From the NCBI GenBank assembly GCA_039621445.1, contig CP154954.1, positions 10,869,521-10,933,520 of the forward strand: a DNA stretch of 64,000 bases, written 5' to 3'. This document shows positions 51,241 through 61,800 of the stretch, piece after piece (within the stretch, counting starts at the first letter, position 1; each line of letters begins with the position of its first letter). The position numbers and the translations under genes are program-made. The DNA is from Euglena gracilis. Its lineage: Eukaryota > Euglenida > Euglenophyceae > Euglenales. The notes below the pieces were generated by a model, which saw only the letters and a list, made by a program, of their open reading frames with translations, had not been told where the DNA came from and ran no database searches.

Positions 51241-51399
51241 GTATTAAGGGGTACTGGGGTTTTTTGGAGTTGAGGATCCTGGAGGTTGGGGGGTGTTTGT
51301 TCGATCCTGAGGTTGGAGGCAAAGGCAAAGGAAGATTATGAAACGGGTAGGAAAGGGGGGTTGTTCGGAGGGGGTGAAAAAAACCCCCCGCCCGCTTCG

Positions 51400-52620
51400 G
51401 TGCGACGAATAGGTGAAAGCCTCTTGGATGGGCTTCTTGTTTTTGAGGACTGAAAGGGAAAAACCATACTTTGACTGAAAAGGGGAGGTTGTTCGTTGGA
51501 ACCTGACAGAAGAAAAAATACTCAAAAAAGGGAAAAGCAGTGGCAGGTGGGGCATCCATGAGGTTTCAGTGCCAAAGGAAGCGCCTCTTTGACGAATATT
51601 GTCGTTGAATGAAATGTCGCACCACATCCCCATTGTCTTTCTCGGGTCTGAACAAAACACCAGAAACACAAATGCAAACATAAAAAATCCTCAATACCCG
51701 GATAAAAGAAAAAAAAAGGGAGGATTGCAAGTGATTGACGCCAGAGGGGAACAAACACCCACCACTTGGTGATTGCAACAAAAAACAGACACAAGAAACA
51801 AAGGGGGGAATCAAAAGAAGGACAACATGGCTTCACAAAAACCTTCAGAAAAAACAAAAAAAAAAAAATAAATTAACCGAAAAATTAAATGAGGAAAACC
51901 AAAGAGGGGGAAAACAACAGGAGGGCACCCAAATGGATGAAACAGAAACAAATTCAGAAACAAGAAAAAAAAAAATCAAAAAAAAATTGAAAGGGAAAGA
52001 AGAAAAAAATGTGAAAAATTTCCAAGGAAGGATGGGTGAAGGAGAAAAAAAAAATGCATGATTTAGAACATCCGAAAAAAAACACAAATGATGGAAAGAA
52101 AAAACTCTGGAAAAAAATGTAATAAATTCAATTTTGAGTTGAGATCAGAAATCAAAAAATGAAAAAAAAACAAAAATGAAGAAATGAAGTATCGAACATA
52201 ATAAAAAGCAGAACCGAAAAAAAAGATTAATCAAAAAAAATTGTTAAATGTCGAGGGGGTGTCAACTGAACACAAGGCAAAAAAAAACCGGCCCGACCCA
52301 AAAGATAATTGCCCCGCGTCGCGAGCCGCACAAGGGGGGGGAAGGGGGGCGGGAGGCAATCATGGGGGAAACTTGGCCAGCAAGGGGGCCGGGGGGGGGG
52401 GGGCCCGGGGCTGTCGCCTCCTCTTCTCGCCCTCTCCTCTGAAACCCCGTCCCGTGGCGCAAAAGGCCGTGGCCGGGAGCATCGCCAGGAAAAAAAACAG
52501 TCAGGGGTGAGAGGGGCCGGTTCAGGTGGTGTGTGTGAAAAATGGCCGTGGCGGGAGGGGAGGGGGTGTGGCGGAACATAATTCAGACCCCCGGCCCCGG
52601 GGGGGCGGGGGGGGGGGGGG
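51400..52620. repeat. Duplicated block A (degenerate partner of 53380-55320)
   Basis: Shared landmarks in order: CCTCTTGGA..GGCTTCTTGT, GGGGAGGTTGTTCGTTGG(G)AACCTGAC, AGAAACAAATTCAGAAACAAG, TTGTTAAATGTCGA, CCGACCCAAA(A)GATAATTGCC, CCGCGTCGCG, TGAAACCC, AAAACAGTCAGGGGTGAGAG, AAAATGGCCGTGGCGGGAGG, GCGGAACATA. Block A is shorter and A-rich, with many small deletions. Confidence 0.75.
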
Positions 52621-53290
52621 GCGGGTGGTCGGCCACTCGAAAAACGGATTTTTAGGCACATGTTGCCCAAAAAATTTTTTCGGCTCTTTCATTTTCACCC
52701 CCTCTCCGCGGATCATCGGCTTTCAAAAAACATTTTCGTTTTTGCAGGAAAAAAAATCGTTAAAATTTTTTTTTCGATTTTTTGACTTTTTGAAACCGGT
52801 TTTGACCCCCAAAAAAAAAAATTTTTTGGCTCGAAAACACTTTGGGGGCTGGAAAAAAAACATCTTTCAGGAAAAAAAAAAATTTTTTTTTTTTTTTTTT
52901 TTTTTTCCCCTTTTCAAAATGAAAAAAAAAAAAAAAAACGCTCATTTTCCAAAACATTTGGTCAAAATTTTTTGGGCAAACAAAAAATTTTGGGCCCAAA
53001 ACAAAAAAAAAAAACCAATTTGGGTTTTTTTTTTCCCAAATTTGGAATGAAAAAAGTGTTTGGAAAAAAAATCAAAATTGGCAAAATTTTGAGCTTCACG
53101 TGATTTTTCAACCCCGACCCCCCAGCCCTCGAACCCCCCCCCAAAAAAACAAAACAAAACCACACGGGAAAAAAAAAACGGTCAAAAAAACCTAATGATT
53201 GACCCCCTGGTTTGGGTTCCCAACTCTGGTCTAGCCCGAGATACAATTACGGTTTCGTGCCCCTAGGAAGGCCTGAAACTGGCCCAAAAC
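52621..53290. repeat. Degenerate outpost of the 55.6-64 kb satellite
   Basis: 53190-53265 reads AACCTAATGATTGACCCCCT, GGTTTGGGTTCCCAACTC, TAGCCCGAGATACAATTACG, GGTTTCGTGCCCC, matching the 380-390 bp satellite subunit. 52640-53170 is the A/T-run-rich counterpart of the CTCGAAAACACTTT...GACCC subunits, heavily expanded in A and T runs. Confidence 0.75.
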
Positions 53291-53345
53291 CGGTTCGTGA
53301 TGTTCGTGATTGTTCGTGGGCGTGATTGTTCGTGCTTCCGAAACC
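53287..53345. repeat. GTTCGTGATT repeats
   Basis: Four or five GTTCGTGATT-like units; a longer cluster lies at 53938-54045. Both adjoin CCGGTT/AACCGG. The two clusters bracket the zinc-finger exon. Confidence 0.7.
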
Positions 53346-53581
53346 GCCCGGTTTTCCGTTTTCCTTGGCGAAATAGGTGATTCCTCTTGGACTTTGGCTT
53401 CTTGTGCCTGTTTTTTAATCGAAATATTCAGGTCAATGAGGAAAGCAAAATCGGCTTGAAAAATGCACTGCAAATTTTGATCTCAGCAATTTACTTTGGG
53501 GAGGTTGTTCGTTGGGAACCTGACACCGAAGGACAAAAATACTATATACCTTTTGAAAAACATAGGTACTACAGGTAATAC

Positions 53582-53745
53582 CTCCAGGTCACGTTTGAGT
53601 GCATCCATCCATTCAGCTGATGGACCGCATTTTTCCATAATCTTCGGTTTGCGAAGGAGGTTGTCCTTGTGAGTTGACGATGAAATATGTCGCTCTGCAT
53701 ATGTCTTCTCGACCAGTGCACTGAAACATAACAAACACTGCACCA
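53582..53745 (-). CDS. U1/matrin-type C2H2 zinc-finger exon
   Basis: Minus-strand exon: VVQCLLCFSALVEKTYAERH followed by ISSSTHKDNLLRK, then KCGPSAEWMDALKRDLE and a donor GAG|GTATTA at 53582. The spacing is C-x2-C-x12-H-x5-H with the 'HxxSxxHxxxL' tail typical of U1/matrin-type fingers in RNA- or DNA-binding proteins. A second minus frame of the same DNA also looks finger-like (WCSVCYVSVHW...HMQSDIFH), so the frame choice rests on the better spacing and the donor. The 5' end is not fixed. Could be a host gene or transposon coding. Confidence 0.42.
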
Positions 53746-53937
53746 CATTTCCGAACCTCTCACTTCCATCACTCTACCAAACTGAAAGACGTAAGAAAAG
53801 GAGGGGGTCAAAACAAGATGCAGCACGCTTTTGAGGAGTCATTTTGCCACCTCTCTTCCATGATCTTTTCTCTTTGGTTGACTGAACAACACCGTCATTC
53901 TCAGACGAAGACATTTCTACAAGAGTGAAGAAAAAAT

Positions 53938-54045
53938 CCGGTTCGTGATTGTTTGTGATTTTTCGTGATTGTTCGTGATTTTGTCAAAATCCCAAGTTCG
54001 TGCAGGTTCGTGCTTGTTCGTGATTGTTCGTGGCACGAACCGGTG
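53938..54045. repeat. GTTCGTGATT repeats
   Basis: About eight degenerate units; partner of 53287-53345. Confidence 0.75.
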
Positions 54046-55319
54046 AAAAACCCTGGCTTCTTCTACCTTTAATACCTTTGCTAATTTGGGGTGCATTTCC
54101 ATCTTTTATCAAATTTTGCATTAACCCCCGACATGGTTACATGTGTTCAGAGCACAAGGGAGGGGGAATACACCTACAGGAGTTGGAGCAGATGACAACA
54201 TGGAAAAATTCACAAAACAACAGAAACAAATTCAGAAACAAGAACAAAAACAAAATCAGAAAATCAATTATGCGTGAAATAAATAACCCGGATTTTTTTT
54301 TTTTTTTTAATTCCATTTCAATGAGAAAACAAATGTTGCCATTGAATCCTTGAATTTTTGATGAATATTTTAATTCTGTTTCCAAGGAGATGGTCGCTGA
54401 TTACGCACATAACCTGTCATCAGGTGCTAAATTATTGCAATTTGTGTGCAATAATACAGAAACACCATTATTACCTTGGATTATAATTTGATGTCGGAAA
54501 TGAAAAAAAAATGCATGTTAACTCTGTTATAGATGTACTCAAATTGAATTGTTGTGTGGACTGCTAAATAAAAACTCCAATCTCCCAAATTTTGAGTTGA
54601 TGTCAAATCTTTAGAATTCTTCATTCCGAAAAATTTTGATTCCAACATAATTGTCACCTCAACGTGAGATAGCACATGATTTCAGTTCGAAGAATAATAG
54701 CATCCCGTGGCAATGCAGTGTGTGTTTGTTGTCTGCTGATATTATGAAAGCAGAACCGTCTGTTGTAAAAAAAAAGATGGTCATACAAATTAATCACTAA
54801 ACGAACTGTTAAATGTCGAAGTGTGTGTCGAACTGCACAAGAGTATCAGACAGATTCCCCACCCCAAAATAAAACCCCCCGGATTTTCATTGCCCGACCC
54901 AAAGATAATTGCCCCGCGTCGCGTGTGTGAATGAACTGCCCCAAGGCTACCAGCGCACACCCAACCTGCTGTGGCTGCATTGTGAGGGAGCCACAGCGAT
55001 GTGAATGTCGACCCAAGCCGGGCCGGCAATCTTTTGGAGATTGTACAGCTAATGTTAAGAGCCTTGGCCTCGGCACAATGGGGGCACTTCATTTTTTGGG
55101 GGGGGGGTGCCTGCGCTGTTCTCCCTCTCTTCTCGCTCCCTCCTCTGAAACCCTGTGGCCGTGCAAAATCCGTCCGCAATAGGCGGTTTGGTCACATCGC
55201 CACGTCCGGGAAAGAAAAACAGTCAGGGGTGAGAGGCATGACGCCAATGCCGGTTCAGTGCGTTGCCTGTGTGTGCCCTGAAAATGGCCGTGGCGGGAGG
55301 GGGAGTGTGCGGAACATAC

Positions 55320-55565
55320 AATTGCTTACCGACCCCCCGGGGGGGGGAGGGGGGGGCACTCCACTTTTTTAAAAACCAGTCAGTCACTCATTTTTTAAAA
55401 AAACCAGCCAGTCACTACCCCCCCGGGGGGGGGGGGTCGGTCACTCAGAAAAACGGCCACTTTCCAGTCACTTTAGGCCATTTTAGGCCCAAAAAATTTT
55501 TCCGGCGCCTTCGGCACCGGGGTCACTCAGCCACTTTTGCCCACTCCTGGCCGACCAGGGTGTGA
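55320..55565. repeat. AGTCAGTCAC dispersed repeat at the satellite border
   Basis: CCAGTCAGTCACTC units, C/G palindromes and core TTTTTCCGGCGCCTTCGGCACC. It ends at GGCCGACCAGG, where the satellite begins. Confidence 0.75.
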
Positions 55566-56124
55566 CGTAGAGCTGAGCTCTTTGGGAGACCACCCCGGCC
55601 CGGCCCGCGAAAAACGCTCATTTTCGGCTCAAAAACAGTTTTTCCGGGTCAGGGAGGCCAAAAAACATCGTTTCGGGCCTAAAATTTTTTTCGATTTTTT
55701 TCGACTTTTTTGACCCGGTTTTGACCCAACGTCAACGGGTTGGTGGCCCAAAACGGGGCGCTGGCGGTCGAAAAACGCTCATTTTTGGCTCGAAAACAGT
55801 TTTTCTGGGGGCTGGGAGGCCAAAAAACATCGTTTCAGGCAAAAAAATTTTTTCGATTTTTTTCACCTTTTTTCGTCCGGTTTTGACCCAAAATCAATGG
55901 GTTGGCGGCCCAAAACGGGGCGCTGGCGGGTCGAAAAACGCTCATTTTTGGCTCGAAAACACTTTTTTCGGGTGCGGGAGGTCAAAAATCATGGTTTTGG
56001 GCAAAAAAATTTTTTCGAATTTTTTCAACTTTTTGACCCAAAAATGGCAAAGTCCACCGGCCAGTGGGGCGGGCCCCAGCCATGGGGGGGCATGGGGGGG
56101 GGGGTCCGGGTCGGAAATTTTTTT

Positions 56125-56192
56125 TTCGCTCAAAAACACTTTTTTTGATGTTCTGAAATGAAAAAAAGTGTTTTTGAGCGAAAAAAAAATTT
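56125..56192. repeat. Perfect palindrome inside the satellite
   Basis: TTTCGCTCAAAAACACTTTT and its exact complement around a short loop (GATGTTCTGAAATG). Intact in the long units at 60340-60415 and 63022-63095; at 57675-57760 the left arm is replaced by a T run of about 40. Confidence 0.85.
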
Positions 56193-57679
56193 TCAAAATT
56201 TTGGGTCCCGACCTGCCACCCGACCCCCCCTCGCCCAGCCGCCCTGACGGCGCCCGGTGGGGTCCCCGAATACCCAAAACTGGCCCAAAATCGCACAACC
56301 AGGCCCCGGGAACCCCAAAAAACGGTCAAAACCCCCCCCTAAACCTAATGATTGACCCCCTGGTTTGGGTCCCAACTCCTCGTCTAGCCCGAGATACGGC
56401 CAATTTACGGTTTCGGGCCCCGAAATGGCCAGAACTGGCAAAACTGGCCCAAAACCCACAAAACGGCCATATCTCAGGCTAGGCGAGGAGTTGTCCCAAA
56501 CCGCGCATACCGATCGATAGGGCGTTCCAAGGTCGTCAAATGAGGTCGCCGTCACTTTTCCTCAACTCCGCAGCGTTTTCGAGATATTTTGAATTTTTCG
56601 ATTTTTGGACCCCCAGCCCGGCGGCCCTGACGGCGCCCGTTGGGTCCCCGAATACCCAAAACTGGCCCAAAATCGCACAACCAGACCCCGGGAACCCCAA
56701 AAAACGGTCAAAACCCCCCCCTAAACCTAATGATTGACCCCCTGGTTTGGGTTCCAACTCCTCGTCTAGCCCGAGATACGGGCAAATTACGGTTTCGGGC
56801 CCCGAATGGGCCCGAAATGGCCAAAACTGGCCAAACTGGCCCAAAACCCCAAAACGGCCGTATCTCGGGCTAGGCGAGGAGTCGGCCCAAACCGCGCATA
56901 CCGATCGATCGGACGTTCCAACGTCGTCAAATAAGGTCGCCATCACTTTTCCTCAACTCCGCAGCGTTTTCGAGATATTTTGATTTTTTCGATTTTTGGA
57001 CCCCCCAAAAACCTGCAATTTCCCCGAAAAAAAAAACGGTACGCAACTTTTTTGCTCGGGCCCGATCTCCGAACCGGCGGGGAGTTGGGGCTATTGCGGG
57101 GGTGCTTGAGCAACCTGGGACCGTCTCCTAACCTACAGGATATTCATTTTGGGGACCCGGAAATTTGGTCATATCGATAATCCGCGGGACTCCCTGCCTA
57201 CCCAGGGGGGGGGGGGCGGGGGGGGGGGGCGGGGGGTCAGGGGGGGTCCCAAACCGGGGTGGTAAGCTTCGCTCTTACTCTAAAGAGATAAGAGCTCAGC
57301 GACCAGGGTGTGACGTAGAGCTGAGCTCTTTGGGAGATCACCCCGGCCCGGCCCGGGAAAAACGCTCATTTTCGGCTCAAAAACAGTTTTTCTGGGTCAG
57401 GGAGGCCAAAAAACACGGTTTTAGGGCCAAAAAAATTTTTTCGATTTTTTTCGACTTTTTTGACCGGTTTTGACCCAAAGTCATGGGTTGGTGGCCCAAA
57501 ACGGGGCGCCGGCGGGTCGAAAAACGCTCATTTTTGGCTCGAAAACGCTTTTTTCGGGTCCGGGAGGTCAAAAATCATGGTTTTGGGCAAAAAATTTTTT
57601 TTCGAATTTTTTCGACTTTTTGACCCAAAAATGGCAAAGTCCACCGGCCAGGGGGGCGGGCCCCAGCCAGGAGGGGCAT

Positions 57680-57688
57680 TTTTTTTTT

Positions 57689-57722
<34 letters not shown>
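57680..57722. repeat. Poly-T run
   Basis: About 40 T with one A, replacing one arm of the satellite palindrome. Possible assembly or sequencing soft spot. Confidence 0.9.
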
Positions 57723-58839
57723 AAGTGAAAAAAAAGGTTTTTGAGCGAAAATTTTTTTTTCAAAATTTTGGGTCCCGACCTGCCACCCGACCCCCACTCG
57801 CCCAGCCGCCCTGACGGCGCCCGGTGGGGTCCCCGAATACCCAAAACTGGCCCAAAATCGCACAACCAGGCCCCGGGAACCCCAAAAAACGGTCAACCCC
57901 CCCCCCCTAAACCTAATGATTGACCCCCTGGTTTGGGTCCCAACTCCTCGTCTAGCCCGAGATACGGCCAATTTACGGTTTCGGGCCCCGAACAGGCCCT
58001 AAAAGGGCCAAAACTGGCCAAACTGGCCCAAAACCCCAAAACGGGCGTATCTCGGGCTGGGCGAGGAGTTGGCCCAAACCGCGCATACCGATCGATCGGG
58101 CGTCCCAAAGTTGTGGAATGATGTACTCTTTACTTTTTCGCAACTCCGCAGCGTTTTCGAGATATTTTGAATTTTTCGATTTTTTGACCCCTGCCCGGCA
58201 GCCCTCGAACCCCCGCAGGGGTCCCCGAATACCCAAAACTGGCCCAAAATCGCACAACCAGACCCCGGGAACCCCAAAAAACGGTCAAAACCCCCCCCTA
58301 AACCTAATGATTGACCCCCTGGTTTGGGTTCCAACTCCTGGTCTAGCCCGAGATATGGGCAAATTACGGTTTCGGGCCCCGAACGGGCCCGAAATGGCCA
58401 AAACTGGCCAAACTGGCCCAAAACCCCAAAACGGCCGTATCTCGGGCTAGGCGGGGAGTCGGCCCAAAGCGCGCATACCGATCGATCGGGCGTCCCAAAG
58501 TTGTGGAAGGACGTCTTCTTTACTTTTCCTCAACTCCGCGGCGTTTTCGAGATATTTTTGAAATTTTCGATTTTTTGACCCCAAAACGACCCTGCAATTT
58601 CCCCGGAAAAAAAAACGGTAGACAACTTTTTTGCTCGGGCCATATCTCCGGACTGGCGGGGAGTTGTGGGTAACCGAAGGGCTCTGGAGAAACTAGGGAT
58701 CGTCCCCTAACCTATAGGCTTTTCACTTTGGGGGGCCGGAAATCCAATCACATCGATAATCCTCGGGTGCCCGGACCTACCCAGGGGGGGGCGGGGGGGG
58801 CGGGGGGGGTCGGACCCCCCCGTCGCCGGGGTGGTAAGC

Positions 58840-58876
58840 TTCGCTCTTACTCTAAAGAGATAAGAGCTCAGCGACC
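58840..58876. repeat. Conserved hairpin at the satellite unit start
   Basis: GCTCTTACTCTAAAGAGATAAGAGC, an imperfect hairpin just upstream of each TGTGACGTAG landmark (also 57275, 59740, 61515, 62420). Confidence 0.7.
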
Positions 58877-61800
58877 AGGGTGTGACGTAGAGCTGAGCTC
58901 TTTGGGAGACCACCCCGGCCCGGCCCGGGAAAAACGCTCATTTTCGGCTCAAAAACAGTTTTTCTGGGTCATGGAGGCCAAAAAACACGGTTTTGGGGCC
59001 AAAAAAATTTTTTCGACTTTTTTCGACTTTTTTGACCGGTTTTGACCCAAAGTCATGGGTTGGTGGCCCAAAACGGGGCGCTGGCGGGTCGAAAAACGCT
59101 CATTTTCGGCTCAAACACAGGCTTTCCGTGTCCGGGAGGCAAAAAACATCGTTTTGGGGCAAAAAATTTTCGATTTTTTTCGGCTTTTTTGACCTGGTTT
59201 TGACCCAAAGTCAATGGGTTGGCGGCCCAAAACGGGGCGCCGGCGGGTCGAAAAACGCTCATTTTTGGCTCGAAAACACTTTTTTCGAGTCGGGGAGGTC
59301 AAAAATCATGGTTTTGGGCAAAAAATTTTTTTCGAATTTTTTCGACTTTTTGACCCAAAAATGGCAAAGTCCACCGGCCAGGGGGCGGGCCCCAGCCAGT
59401 CGTCAAATAAGGTCGCCATCACTTTTCCTCAACTCCGCAGCGTTTTCGAGATATTTTGAATTTTTCGATTTTTGGACCCCCCAAAAACCTGCAATTTCCC
59501 CGAAAAAAAAAACGGTACGCAACTTTTTTGCTCGGGCCCGATCTCCGGACTGGCGGGGAGTTGGGGCTATTGCGGGGGTGCTTGAGCAACCTGGGACCGT
59601 CTCCTAACCTATAGGATATTCATTTTGGGGACCCGGAAATTTGGTCATATCGATAATCCGCGGGACTCCCTGCCTACCCAGGGGGGGGGGGGGGGGGGGG
59701 GGGGGGGGGTGTCGGACCCCCCCGTCGCCGGGGTGGTAAGCTTCGCTCTTACTCTAAAGAGATAAGAGCTCAGCGACCAGGGTGTGACGTAGAGCTGAGC
59801 TCTTTGGAAGACCACCCCGGCCCGGACCGGGGAAAAGGCTCATTTTCGGCTCAAAAACAGTTTTTCCGGGTCAGGGAGGCCAAAAAAACACGGTTTTGGG
59901 GCCAAAATTTTTTTTCGGTTTTTTTCGACTTTTTTGACCGGTTTTGACCCAAAGTCATGGGTTGGTGGCCCAAAACGGGGCGCTGGCGGGTCGAAAAACG
60001 CTCATTTTCGGCTCAAACACAGGCTTTCCGGGTCCGGGAGGCCAAAAAACATCGTTTTGGGGCAAAAAATTTTTTTCGATTTTTTTCGACTTTTTTGACC
60101 CGGTTTTGACCCAAAGTCAATGGGTTGGCGGCCCAAAACGGGGCGCCGGCGGGTCAAAAAACGCTCAATTTTGGCTTGAAAACACTTTTTTCGGGTCCGG
60201 GAGGTCAAAAATCATGGTTTTGGGCAAAAAATTTTTTTTCGAATTTTTTCGACTTTTTGACCCAAAAATGGCAAAGTCCACCGGCCAGGGGGGCGGGCCC
60301 CAGCCAGGAGGGGCATGGGGGGGGGGGGGTCCGGGTCGGAAAATTTTTTTTCGCTCAAAAACACTTTTTTTGATGTTCTGAAGTGAAAAAAAAGGTTTTT
60401 GAGCGAAAAATTTTTTTTCAAAATTTTGGGTCCCGACCTGCCACCCGACCCCCACTCGCCCAGCCGCCCTGACGGCGCCCGGTGGGGTCCCCGAATACCC
60501 AAAACTGGCCCAAAATCGCACAACCAGGCCCCGGGAACCCCAAAAAACGGTCAACCCCCCCCCCCTAAACCTAATGATTGACCCCCTGGTTTGGGTCCCA
60601 ACTCCTCGTCTAGCCCGAGATACGGCCAATTTACGGTTTCGGGCCCCGAACAGGCCCTAAAAGGGCCAAAACTGGCCAAACTGGCCCAAAACCCCAAAAC
60701 GGGCGTATCTCGGGCTGGGCGAGGAGTTGGCCCAAACCGCGCATACCGATCGATCGGGCGTCCCAAAGTTGTGGAATGATGTACTCTTTACTTTTTCGCA
60801 ACTCCGCAGCGTTTTCGAGATATTTTGAATTTTTCGATTTTTTGACCCCTGCCCGGCAGCCCTCGAACCCCCGCAGGGGTCCCCGAATACCCAAAACTGG
60901 CCCAAAATCGCACAACCAGACCCCGGGAACCCCAAAAAACGGTCAAAACCCCCCCTAAACCTAATGATTGACCCCCTGGTTTGGGTTCCAACTCCTGGTC
61001 TAGCCCGAGATATGGGCAAATTACGGTTTCGGGCCCCGAACGGGCCCGAAATGGCCAAAACTGGCCAAACTGGCCCAAAACCCCAAAACGGCCGTATCTC
61101 GGGCTAGGCGGGGAGTCGGCCCAAAGCGCGCATACCGATCGATCGGGCGTCCCAAAGTTGTGGAAGGACGTCTTCTTTACTTTTCCTCAACTCCGCGGCG
61201 TTTTCGAGATATTTTTGAAATTTTCGATTTTTTGACCCCAAAACGACCCTGCAATTTCCCCGGAAAAAAAAACGGTAGACAACTTTTTTGCTCGGGCCAT
61301 ATCTCCGGACTGGCGGGGAGTTGTGGGTAACCGAAGGGCTCTGGAGAAACTAGGGATCGTCCCCTAACCTATAGGCTTTTCACTTTGGGGGGCCGGAAAT
61401 CCAATCACATCGATAATCCTCGGGTGCCCGGACCTACCCAGGGGGGGGCGGGGGGGGCGGGGGGGGCGGGTGGGGGGCGGGGGGGTCGGACCCCCCCGTC
61501 GCCGGGGTGGTAAGCTTCGCTCTTACTCTAAAGAGATAAGAGCTCAGCGACCAGGGTGTGACGTAGAGCTGAGCTCTGTGGGAGACCAACCCGGACAGGC
61601 GCGGGAAAAAGGCTCATTTTCGGCTCAAAAACAGTTTTTCCGGGTCAGGGAGGCCAAAAAAACACGGTTTTGGGGCCAAAATTTTTTTTCGGTTTTTTTC
61701 GACTTTTTTGACCGGTTTTGACCCAAAGTCATGGGTTGGTGGCCCAAAACGGGGCGCTGGCGGGTCGAAAAACGCTCATTTTCGGCTCAAACACAGGCTT

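Larger units (their letters stand above)
53380..55320. repeat. Duplicated block B (fuller partner of 51400-52620)
   Basis: See block A for shared landmarks. Includes the zinc-finger exon and, at 54925-55090, a Cys-rich island open on both strands (minus KCPHCAEAKALNISCT; plus SAHPTCCGCIVREPQRCECR). Confidence 0.75.
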
